DNA from: Candidatus Omnitrophota bacterium
Lineage (GTDB): Bacteria; Omnitrophota; Koll11; Tantalellales; Tantalellaceae
Assembly: GCA_015231715.1 (NCBI GenBank)
Contig: JADGBB010000040.1
Coordinates: 1 to 9,968 of the forward strand
Direction of reading: 5' to 3'
Length of the DNA: 9,968 bases
The notes beneath the pieces are model-generated. The model had not been told where the DNA came from. It was given only the letters and a program-made list of their open reading frames with translations, and ran no database searches. Every line of letters begins with the position of its first letter. The first letter of the stretch is position 1. A program made the position numbers and the translations under genes. Below are positions 1-6,410 of this stretch, one piece after another.

Positions 1-2
1 AT

Positions 3-269
3 GTTTTTGTAGGACATAATGTGTCATTCATAAACGATAAATACCCAAGAGCAACAACAAGAGCCGGTTCTCTTCAAACTGAAGCTGATTGGAAAGTCAT
101 AGAAACTATTGTTAAAAAAGGTGCCTCAATTGGGACAAGCTCAACCATTCTTGCCGGCATCACTATAGGTGAAAATTCCATTGTAGGCGCCGGATCTGTT
201 GTAACAAAAAATGTCCCTCCTGATACTATCGTATGCGGAAACCCCGCTAAAATATTGAGAAGGCTGTGA
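3..269 (+). CDS. Partial left-handed beta-helix (hexapeptide) N-acetyltransferase, 3' portion
   Basis: This is the C-terminal 88 residues of an acyltransferase that probably acetylates an amino group on a nucleotide sugar. The reading frame is open to the window edge (VFVGHN before the GTG at 21), so that GTG is internal and the true start lies upstream. The [17 protein letters not shown] stretch is the characteristic loop of WlbB/WbpD- and FdtC-type sugar N-acetyltransferases. It is followed by hexapeptide repeats ([31 protein letters not shown]) and the usual [17 protein letters not shown] ending. Enzymes of this family act in the cytoplasm on UDP- or dTDP-3-amino sugars using acetyl-CoA. 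The exact substrate cannot be told without the N-terminal half. The glycosyltransferase gene starts one base after its stop, so the two are probably co-transcribed and translationally coupled. Family call is firm; the substrate is inferred. Confidence 0.9.
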   Translation, partial: VFVGHNVSFINDKYPRATTRAGSLQTEADWKVIETIVKKGASIGTSSTILAGITIGENSIVGAGSVVTKNVPPDTIVCGNPAKILRRL

Positions 270-270
270 C

Positions 271-996
271 ATGCATAAAGAAAAATCAAGTTTAAGCGTT
301 GTTTTACCGGTTTATAATGATTCCGATTCACTACGATCCTCTTTGAAATATTTAACTGAAACATTAGCAAATGATTTTGAAGATTTTGAAATAATACTGA
401 TAGATGACGGCAATACCCCAGATGACTTTGATTTTATAAAAACCATAGCTGCTTCAAACGATAAAATTAAAATTTTCCGGAACAGCATCAACTTGAATTT
501 AGGCATCTCGCTTCAGAGAGGATTAAAAGAAGCTCAAAAAGATTTTATTCTTTTCAATTCTATTGATCTGCCTCTTTCACCCAAAGACATAAGATCATTA
601 GTTGTCGAGGCTGCAGATACCGACATTTTGATTTTGCAAAGAAGATCTTATCCCGGTGCGACAAAATGGCGGTTATTAACTTCGGCAGTAAACCTCTTAA
701 TGATAAAGATCCTTTTCCCGATAGCAACAAAAGGTATCAGGGATTTCAACTATACATTCATAATAAGAACAGATGCACTTGGCAGATTGCTCCCGCTTGC
801 CAAAAGCCCGGCTTTTACACAGCCTGAAATAATATTAAGAGCCAAGTATGCAAAGCTAAGGACTAAAGTAATCTTTGCTGATTATCATGCAAGAAAGATC
901 GGTTCTTCCAATCTCGGCAAACCCCATGATATCATCTGGAGTATTTATGATATGCTCCGATTTAGGCTTATTTCCCTGTTTAAGAACATAACTTAA
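271..996 (+). CDS. Family 2 glycosyltransferase, dolichyl-phosphate mannose synthase-like
   Basis: A 241-residue GT-A glycosyltransferase close in length to stand-alone DPM1-type synthases. It starts with the family beta strand SVVLPVYND (residues 9-17), followed by the nucleotide-binding IDDG (44-47) and the N-x-x-x-G segment at 74-78. The C-terminal pattern RDFNYTFIIRTDAL, an E-I-I-L-R-A helix and R208-x-x-G211-x-S213 match the DPM-like acceptor-side region. There are no strong C-terminal membrane helices, so it is probably peripheral at the cytoplasmic membrane, moving a sugar from a nucleotide donor to a lipid phosphate or other acceptor. The metal-binding D-x-D is degenerate: the aligned segment reads N96-S97-I98-D99, so the first Asp is Ser. 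The gene follows the acetyltransferase by one base, consistent with a shared polysaccharide pathway. No terminator is visible before the tRNA promoter. Fold is confident; activity and acceptor are not known. Confidence 0.88.
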   Translation: MHKEKSSLSVVLPVYNDSDSLRSSLKYLTETLANDFEDFEIILIDDGNTPDDFDFIKTIAASNDKIKIFRNSINLNLGISLQRGLKEAQKDFILFNSIDLPLSPKDIRSLVVEAADTDILILQRRSYPGATKWRLLTSAVNLLMIKILFPIATKGIRDFNYTFIIRTDALGRLLPLAKSPAFTQPEIILRAKYAKLRTKVIFADYHARKIGSSNLGKPHDIIWSIYDMLRFRLISLFKNIT

Positions 997-1004
997 CTTT
1001 ACAT

Positions 1005-1033
1005 TTGACAACTCGTACTATTTTCCATATAAT
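1005..1033 (+). promoter_or_regulatory. Perfect-consensus sigma70-type promoter for tRNA-Asn
   Basis: TTGACA at 1005-1010 and TATAAT at 1028-1033 are separated by exactly 17 bases, a 12/12 match to the vegetative consensus. Transcription is expected to begin near 1040, about 20 bases before the mature tRNA 5' end. A 7-bp perfect inverted repeat (CGTACTA at 1014-1020, TAGTACG at 1045-1051) brackets the -10 box. Confidence 0.9.
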
Positions 1034-1059
1034 TTAGCCTCAACTAGTACGTTATTCGT

Positions 1060-1134
1060 TCCTCGGTAGCTCAATGGTAGAGCGGTTGGCTGTTAACCAA
1101 TAGGTTGTAGGTTCGAGCCCTACCCGAGGAGCCA
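1060..1134 (+). tRNA. tRNA-Asn (anticodon GTT), CCA encoded
   Basis: A complete cloverleaf can be drawn. The acceptor stem TCCTCGG pairs with CCGAGGA. The D arm is GCTC-AATGGTA-GAGC. The anticodon stem GTTGG/CCAAT holds the loop CTGTTAA with GTT at 1092-1094. The variable loop is AGGTT, and the T arm GTAGG/CCTAC has the TTCGAGC loop. The discriminator base is G, followed by a genomic CCA at 1132-1134. The gene has its own strong promoter upstream and a hairpin terminator just downstream, so it is a single-gene transcription unit set between envelope-polysaccharide genes. I saw no second copy of its 3' end in the window, so there is no direct evidence that it is an integration site. Confidence 0.97.
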
Positions 1135-1143
1135 TTTTTTATT

Positions 1144-1178
1144 AACCCCTTGTTACTGATAAGTTGCAAGGGGTTTTT
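1144..1178 (+). terminator. Rho-independent terminator after tRNA-Asn
   Basis: The arms AACCCCTTG (1144-1152) and CAAGGGGTT (1167-1175) form a perfect 9-bp stem around a 14-base loop. The run of T residues at 1174-1178 follows. A further T run (1135-1140) sits between the tRNA CCA and the hairpin. The 3' arm overlaps the -35 box of the promoter for the next gene. Confidence 0.85.
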
Positions 1179-1192
1179 GTTTATAATATAAT
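1164..1192 (+). promoter_or_regulatory. Probable sigma70-type promoter for the TMEM175-SDR pair
   Basis: TTGCAA (1164-1169, 4/6) and TATAAT (1187-1192, 6/6) are separated by 17 bases. The -10 region is the overlapping double TATAATATAAT at 1182-1192. Expected start is near 1199, giving a leader of about 54 bases before the ATG at 1253. The -35 hexamer lies inside the tRNA terminator, so read-through and initiation share the same DNA. Confidence 0.6.
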
Positions 1193-1252
1193 GGTTTAGC
1201 CACAATAAATGCTTTTCGAAATAAAAACAAATTACGAAACGGAGTGAATTCT

Positions 1253-1921
1253 ATGAAATACATAACTACTGCGCTTAAAACCAGCCGGGTTGAGGGGCTT
1301 AGCGACGGGATATTTGCTATTGCTATGACTATTCTTGTTTTGAGCTTTGAGGTTGTGCTGCAACACCCTGTGGTAATGGGTGAAAAACAATTTATTAATT
1401 CACTTATTAATCTATTGCCCGATTTTTTGCATTATGTGGAGAGTTTTATTCTTTTGGGCGTGTTTTGGTTTTTGCATCATCAGCAGTTTCATTATATTAA
1501 GGTCACTGATGCTGTGCTGGTTTTTATTAATATTGTAGGACTCATGCTTATTGGACTTGTCCCTTTTACAACTGTCCTGGTCAGCGACTACGGACATTTG
1601 CGGCCTGCTTCAGTGCTTTTTGAAATAAATTTATTTTTGGCCGGAATAGTTTTTTTTGGACACTGGCATTATGCTACAAAAAATAACCGTCTGGTAGAAA
1701 AGTCTCTGGATGCTTCAATAATTAAATATTACAAAATGAGGAACTTGCTCATACCTGCTGTTTCCTTTATTGCTATGTTGATTTCTTTTTTTAATTCCGG
1801 CGCGGGAATACTTTTCTTTTTTATAGTTCCAATTATTCTGATAATATTCAGAAGAAAAGCAATCGGATTTAATTATCCTGCAAATGATCAACAATCGATT
1901 TCTGATGCGCACCCGCAATAA
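1253..1921 (+). CDS. TMEM175-family (DUF1211) potassium channel protein
   Basis: A 222-residue integral membrane protein with about six hydrophobic segments. The N-terminal helix carries the family signature R-x-x-G-L-S-D-G-I-F-A-I-A-M-T-I-L-V-L (RVEGLSDGIFAIAMT). In TMEM175 proteins this first helix lines the pore and the R...FSD motif is structurally essential. Here the Phe is replaced by Leu (LSD). Bacterial members carry one six-helix repeat and assemble as tetramers conducting K+ with modest selectivity across the cytoplasmic membrane. ATG 1253 is preferred to the in-frame GTG at 1244, because GGAG at 1241-1244 sits eight bases before the ATG and overlaps the GTG. The 3' end overlaps the start of the following SDR gene, which implies co-expression. 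Family assignment is confident. Why a channel precedes a sugar-nucleotide SDR is unclear. Confidence 0.88.
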   Translation: MKYITTALKTSRVEGLSDGIFAIAMTILVLSFEVVLQHPVVMGEKQFINSLINLLPDFLHYVESFILLGVFWFLHHQQFHYIKVTDAVLVFINIVGLMLIGLVPFTTVLVSDYGHLRPASVLFEINLFLAGIVFFGHWHYATKNNRLVEKSLDASIIKYYKMRNLLIPAVSFIAMLISFFNSGAGILFFFIVPIILIIFRRKAIGFNYPANDQQSISDAHPQ

Positions 1922-2795
1922 CATAATTATTACGGGTATTACTTCCATTCATGGCTGGCCTATTTTTTTGAAACTTCGTCAAAAATACGGAGATCTTGTT
2001 CACGGTATTTGTCCTCTAAAAATGTCTGACTATTTTCAAGATACCGCAAATATTCATTATTGTGATATTGAGGATTTTTCCAGCCTTAAGAATATTTTTG
2101 ATCAGGTCAAACCCGGGTCTGTATTACATGCCGGCGGGGTTTGTGATCTTGATATGTGTGAAGATTCACCTCACTTTGCCTATAAAGTCAATGTGGATGG
2201 CGCTAAAAATATTATTGAGCTGTCCAATAAAGCATATGTGCTCTATATCAGCTCTGACCTTGTTTTTTCCGGATGCTCTAACATTTTAGATAATGGCTAT
2301 ACGGAAAATTGTTCAACTGATCCTGTTAGTGTTGTAGGGAAAACTTATGTTTGTGCGGAAACTGAAATACTAAAACATAATATGTGCGGTATTATACGGC
2401 TTGCTTTGCCTATAGGGCCATCTATCTCCGGGACTAAAGGAGCTGTTGATTTTATTTCAAAAAGGCTTGCCGAGTCAAAAAAAATGACTCTTTTTCATGA
2501 TGAAATACGGTCTTTAATTACAACTAGGGATCTTGCAAAAGGGATCGTTGATTTCTTTGACAAACGAGGACAAGGAGTCTTTCATTTTGGCGGTCCCAAA
2601 GAGTATTCGCTTTATGACATAGGGGAATATCTTGTCAGAAAATTTGACTATTCTGAAAAATATCTCATTTCGGCCTCACGTTTAGACGAAAAAAACGGCC
2701 CCCCTCGAATCGGGAGAGTTACCCTTGATTCTACGAAAATATATGATTATTTAGATTTTATTCCTGAAGACTCATTGATATGTGCCATTATGTGA
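1905..2795 (+). CDS. RmlD/MAT2B-like extended SDR, probable catalytically altered sugar-nucleotide-binding protein
   Basis: About 296 residues with an N-terminal Rossmann fold. The dinucleotide loop reads TGITSIHG (G11, S14, G17), a GxxSxxG variant of GxxGxxG. It continues with the conserved LHAGGVCDLDMCED and NVDGAKNI segments and YISSDLVFSG, equivalent to ISTDYVFDG of dTDP-4-dehydrorhamnose reductases. The block that should hold the catalytic Y-x-x-x-K reads P-V-S-V-V144-G-K-T-Y148, so Tyr is Val and Lys is Tyr. The downstream R-L-A-L-P-I-G-P, T-T-R-D-L-A and F-H-F-G-G-P segments are intact, so this is a maintained protein rather than a decayed gene. It may bind a nucleotide sugar or regulate a partner, as MAT2B does. 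The start is uncertain: ATG 1905 and ATG 1884 are both in frame and neither has a clear ribosome-binding site. Both overlap the channel gene, by 17 or 38 bases. Confidence 0.82.
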   Translation: MRTRNNIIITGITSIHGWPIFLKLRQKYGDLVHGICPLKMSDYFQDTANIHYCDIEDFSSLKNIFDQVKPGSVLHAGGVCDLDMCEDSPHFAYKVNVDGAKNIIELSNKAYVLYISSDLVFSGCSNILDNGYTENCSTDPVSVVGKTYVCAETEILKHNMCGIIRLALPIGPSISGTKGAVDFISKRLAESKKMTLFHDEIRSLITTRDLAKGIVDFFDKRGQGVFHFGGPKEYSLYDIGEYLVRKFDYSEKYLISASRLDEKNGPPRIGRVTLDSTKIYDYLDFIPEDSLICAIM

Positions 2796-2803
2796 TGTAC
2801 AAT
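2775..2803 (+). promoter_or_regulatory. Probable sigma70-type promoter for the DDW membrane protein
   Basis: TTGATA (2775-2780, 5/6) and TACAAT (2798-2803, 5/6) have a 17-base spacer, and expected initiation is near 2810. The promoter lies over the last codons of the SDR gene. The short leader that follows includes a small GGCG/CGCC hairpin (2813-2826). Confidence 0.6.
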
Positions 2804-2847
2804 ATTTTTTTTGGCGCATATACGCCTGTTAAAGTGAGCGGCTAACA

Positions 2848-4473
2848 ATGATTCATATTTCTAATAATCGAAAAGATATTTTGGGGTATGCTTTTTTTTA
2901 TATACTCTCACATCTTTCGGTATTCCTTCTTGTTAATACTAATTTTTGGGATGATTGGATCATGTATTATGTCAATGATTTCGGCAAGATGCTGCGATTG
3001 TCTTCAGAAAATGGCACTCAAATTGCTACTATATACCAATACCTGATGTATTCTATGCCTTTGGGAGGTTTTTTTTGCAGGCTGCTTGTCTTTCTTTTGT
3101 ACTTTCTATCCGGAGTCTGCCTTAATTCAATCCTTAAAACAATAAAAAACATATCCCCTTCCAGCCGGGTGCTTATTGTTCTCTGTTTTTTATTATTCCC
3201 TGTCAATACTGCAAAATTTACAGTTGTACTCTCTTTTAGAAGTGTATGCTGTTTCTCTTTCTTTTTTGGGTTCTGGTTATTTTACAAATATTCATTCAAG
3301 AAAAACATACTTTTAAGACTTTTCTCCATTGTTTTCTTTTTTATTTCTTTTTTGACCGAGTCATATATTGTCTTATACCTATCTTTATTTTTTTATATTG
3401 CCTATATGAATTATAATAACACTACTTTTTCCAGATTTAAAAACTTAGTCACTCCTTTTCTTTCACATATTGATTATATTTTTCTTCCTTTTATTTTTTG
3501 GATTGTCAGAAATGCATTTTGGAAACCTTTTGGTCCAACTGCTGAATACAATCAAGTTGCTCTTAATAACACGACGCTTCTGAAAACATTTCAAGGCATG
3601 CAAACTAATCTAGCCGGTGTTTTCAAAATAATGGCTGACATTTGCATGAATAACATGGCAGCTTTTCTCGGCCTATCTTTTGTTGTTTTCATCGTACTAA
3701 AAAAGTTTTTATGTTTCCCGGAGACTGATAAAAAGTCTAATTTTAGATTAGCTTTACTGGGACTATTGTTCCTGTTCTTAGGGGTTTTTCCTTATAGCGC
3801 TGTCGGGAAAGTACCGGTCAACCTGGGTTGGGAAAGTAGATTACAGCTGCTTTTACCTTTAGGGTTGGCTTTTATGTCAGTTTTTACCATAAATATTTTA
3901 ACTGCAGTAGCCAAACCATTAAGAGCTATTACGCCCATTATTTTTTCTTTTCTCTTATCTTCAATGATACTTACAAATAACAGCATATACTGGGCTTATC
4001 ATGCTGATTGGTACAAACAACTTTCGATGGTAGAAAATTACAAAAATAATATTCAGATAAAGAACTACCCAACTCAAGTATACATAATAGTAGATGCAGC
4101 CCCATTAAAGGGTGTCTCTCTTACAAAGCATCCTCATTTTTTTCTATGGGAGCATGTGGGTCTTTTCAAAAAAGCTTATGGAGAAACTTACAAAATCGGG
4201 GTGCCTGGAATAGTTATGGGTCCGGGCAATTTGCTGCTGGATAAAACGAATTGGGGCCTAATGTTTAGATCAATGGATGATATAAAATTTAATAACCAGC
4301 CTCCTGTGATTGTCCTTAGAAAAGGTTCCTACGATATTGACTTATTTAAAAATCACCTGAGATTACTTTATTATCAGATTTTTAATAAGAAAAAGTTCAT
4401 TGAAGATCTAGGCAAAGTTATAAATATTAGCTTCCTCAGCTATGGCAACTTCATTAAAAGCATTAGTGCTTAA
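2848..4473 (+). CDS. Polytopic membrane protein with an N-terminal DDW motif, possible GT-C glycosyltransferase
   Basis: A 541-residue protein I do not recognise at the gene level. About ten hydrophobic helices occupy residues 12-380: the first at 12-29, then roughly 69-92, 105-124, 128-150, 155-180, 208-225, 255-285, 302-320, 331-356 and 362-378. A C-terminal part of about 155 residues follows. Directly after helix 1 comes N-F-W-D35-D36-W37. Acidic pairs in the first periplasmic loop are the typical active-site position of GT-C glycosyltransferases, which use lipid-linked sugars on the outer face of the membrane. The weak RBS (AGTGAG, 2833-2838) precedes ATG 2848. The gene has its own promoter and converges on another large membrane protein with only three bases between stops. 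It could instead be a polysaccharide polymerase or a membrane protein of unknown role. The GT-C call is inference from topology and motif. Confidence 0.72.
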   Translation: MIHISNNRKDILGYAFFYILSHLSVFLLVNTNFWDDWIMYYVNDFGKMLRLSSENGTQIATIYQYLMYSMPLGGFFCRLLVFLLYFLSGVCLNSILKTIKNISPSSRVLIVLCFLLFPVNTAKFTVVLSFRSVCCFSFFFGFWLFYKYSFKKNILLRLFSIVFFFISFLTESYIVLYLSLFFYIAYMNYNNTTFSRFKNLVTPFLSHIDYIFLPFIFWIVRNAFWKPFGPTAEYNQVALNNTTLLKTFQGMQTNLAGVFKIMADICMNNMAAFLGLSFVVFIVLKKFLCFPETDKKSNFRLALLGLLFLFLGVFPYSAVGKVPVNLGWESRLQLLLPLGLAFMSVFTINILTAVAKPLRAITPIIFSFLLSSMILTNNSIYWAYHADWYKQLSMVENYKNNIQIKNYPTQVYIIVDAAPLKGVSLTKHPHFFLWEHVGLFKKAYGETYKIGVPGIVMGPGNLLLDKTNWGLMFRSMDDIKFNNQPPVIVLRKGSYDIDLFKNHLRLLYYQIFNKKKFIEDLGKVINISFLSYGNFIKSISA

Positions 4474-4476
4474 TTG

Positions 4477-6267
4477 CTAGTACACTCTAAAAACAAAAAT
4501 ATTTTCATCTCTATATACTAACTTAAATTTAACCCCTAACGCTTTAATTTTTTCACTAACTTGAATAATGATTTTATGCTGCCATTCTTTTATTTCGGCT
4601 GAAGAATTGAAATAGCCGGCTCTATATTCTAAATACGAATTAGCGTTAATAACAATATACTTGATCTTGTTTTCTCTAAGTTCTTTTTCAAACTGAATTA
4701 TATCAGACGGAATATTGTCAATAAAAGAATCCTCTCTTCGCCGCACTATAGCCCCGCCTGCTATAGGGATATCATGTTGTGTTTGAAACATCATGTACTT
4801 TTCATTTTCTAAATAGTTATACGGTAATTCGAGAATACCAAAATTGCCTTTATCTTTATCTGCCATTATCACTTTATAGCCCTCCGGGAGATATACCTCT
4901 GCTGAATAGTCACATAAAACAAAGAAATCTAAAATTATCAGAACAGATAAAGATGTGATGACTGCCCTTCGTAAAAAAACTTTTTTAATCAATGACCCCA
5001 GCGCCTGAATACTATTGGCTATTATTATTGACCAAAATAAATAGCAAAACACTATTAGCCTGGAAGGACATCTCACGTTTCCAAAGAAAGGCATATCTTT
5101 TATGATCGAATAAGGCAGTTTAATGTCTGTTATTGTTGATAAAAAATGAAGATTTGTTCCCATTGACAGTATCAAGAAAAACAAAAAACCTAAAATATAT
5201 TTGGCGTTTATCTTTATCGTTTTTTTGAATGCTGCGGCAAATATTATTATATTAAAAATTCCCAGGTAAACACTTTTTTCCCAAGGACTACTGCTGAAGC
5301 TTGAGTAAATATTATAGAAAACAGGGAATTTTCCTACCCATTGATACATATATGGAACGAAAAGTGCGCACACATTAGTTACGCTATGATTGTGACCTCC
5401 GGGTACATTTTCACCGCCTGCATTATGCATGTCTTTGAGCATTCCGAATATCCATGGCGAGAATATTAACAATGTCGCCGATATTATCACTACTGAATAT
5501 ATTAATTCTTTCTTGAGAAATATTTTTTTTCTTTTAATTGCCAGATAAATGTAAGCACCTAGGATAAAATACAAGGCAAACACCATGTTGTACCATCCGG
5601 TAGCCGTTACTAAAAAAAATGACACCGTGGATAGTATTAGATCTTTTCGTTTCCCTTCCTTTATGAGCCTTATAAAATACAAAACAAAAAATGGTATGAA
5701 CTGTATAGATGCTATTTCGATCTGCTGTAAAGAATGAGTAAAATGGCTGGGGTTAAAAGCAAAAATATACCCGCCGATAGCAGCTAAATAGGAGTTCTTC
5801 GTCAAATATTTAACAAGAAGGAACGCACCGATACCTGATATAGGAAAAGTCGATAATACAAGAATATTATAGATGGGAATTATACCCAAGAACGGCTTTA
5901 AAAGTACCGCCATAAAAAGATTATAAAATGATAATGCATGAAATAAAAGTGATGTGCCGCCGGGATAATAAAGATAATTGGTGAAAGATAGACTCTCCCC
6001 GCTTCCATTAAGTGTTTTAAATGTCCACCAAATATCCCAGAGATGCATATATGGATCTTCTGCATACCCGACAAGAGAATGTGACAAACTTTTCAATACC
6101 GGGGAAAAAACAATACATGTGAACAACACGTAAAGGGCGCTTACACACAGCAAGTCTTTTTTTACAATGACCTCTTCAGAAATAAAACTTTTCTGATTAA
6201 TAGAAGATTTAAAAAGATATATTGCCAATATGCAAACTACAGAGTAGAAGATTATGTTAATTATCAT
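4477..6267 (-). CDS. Large polytopic GT-C-like membrane protein (YfhO/PTPS-related-like architecture)
   Basis: A 596-residue membrane protein with about a dozen hydrophobic helices and a C-terminal soluble part from about residue 460. The loop after the first helices contains S-L-V-G-Y-A-E70-D71-P and H-L-W-D-I-W-W (75-81), then N-Y-L-Y-Y-P-G-G (97-104). This loop-1 acidic motif plus the xYYPxG segment is common in GT-C superfamily proteins. The C-terminal part has E-L-P-Y-N-Y (480-485) and Q-T-Q-H-D-I-P-I-A-G-G (495-505), which recall the ELP...QTxHxxP pattern of bacterial YfhO-like or PTPS-related membrane proteins. A lipid-linked-sugar glycosyltransferase role is likely but unproven. I chose ATG 6267 over the longer GTG at 6306 for two reasons. 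AGGA lies nine bases before the ATG, and the promoter's -35 and -10 boxes lie either side of the GTG, which would therefore not be transcribed. Confidence 0.75.
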   Translation of the reverse strand: MIINIIFYSVVCILAIYLFKSSINQKSFISEEVIVKKDLLCVSALYVLFTCIVFSPVLKSLSHSLVGYAEDPYMHLWDIWWTFKTLNGSGESLSFTNYLYYPGGTSLLFHALSFYNLFMAVLLKPFLGIIPIYNILVLSTFPISGIGAFLLVKYLTKNSYLAAIGGYIFAFNPSHFTHSLQQIEIASIQFIPFFVLYFIRLIKEGKRKDLILSTVSFFLVTATGWYNMVFALYFILGAYIYLAIKRKKIFLKKELIYSVVIISATLLIFSPWIFGMLKDMHNAGGENVPGGHNHSVTNVCALFVPYMYQWVGKFPVFYNIYSSFSSSPWEKSVYLGIFNIIIFAAAFKKTIKINAKYILGFLFFLILSMGTNLHFLSTITDIKLPYSIIKDMPFFGNVRCPSRLIVFCYLFWSIIIANSIQALGSLIKKVFLRRAVITSLSVLIILDFFVLCDYSAEVYLPEGYKVIMADKDKGNFGILELPYNYLENEKYMMFQTQHDIPIAGGAIVRRREDSFIDNIPSDIIQFEKELRENKIKYIVINANSYLEYRAGYFNSSAEIKEWQHKIIIQVSEKIKALGVKFKLVYRDENIFVFRVY

Positions 6268-6292
6268 TATAGTTAATCCTAAATTTGTTTTT

Positions 6293-6321
6293 ATTGTAAC
6301 TAACACTACTTACAAAGTCAA
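6293..6321 (-). promoter_or_regulatory. Sigma70-type promoter for the minus-strand GT-C-like gene
   Basis: Read on the minus strand, TTGACT (6321-6316, 5/6) and TACAAT (6298-6293, 5/6) are separated by 17 bases. Initiation is expected near 6286, giving a leader of about 20 bases that contains the AGGA ribosome-binding site. It settles the translation start at 6267. Confidence 0.68.
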
Positions 6322-6410
6322 AATGTTTATAGATTAAGTTCTTTAGGCAAAACAGTGCGTCTGTGCCCATAATAATTATCTGCATTTTTTTGTTTCAATT
6401 ATATTAAAGC

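Noticed and set aside
21..269. GTG at 21 as the start of the acetyltransferase
   Set aside because: The frame is open upstream to position 3 and the residues before it (VFVGHN) belong to the conserved family loop.
1060..1134. tRNA-Asn as an integration site of a genomic island
   Set aside because: No integrase and no repeated tRNA 3' end are present in the window, and polysaccharide-type genes lie on both sides.
2813..2826. GGCG-CATATA-CGCC hairpin as a terminator after the SDR gene
   Set aside because: The stem is only four pairs and the T run precedes it rather than follows it. It lies in the leader of the next gene.
6268..6306. GTG at 6306 as start of the minus-strand membrane protein
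   Set aside because: It lies between the -35 and -10 boxes of the promoter, so it would not be transcribed, and it lacks a ribosome-binding site. ATG 6267 has one.
6307..6410. A clear promoter for the carbonic anhydrase gene
   Set aside because: Only a weak pair (TAGGCA at 6344, CATAAT at 6368, 18 bases apart) was seen, which is not strong enough to list as a feature.
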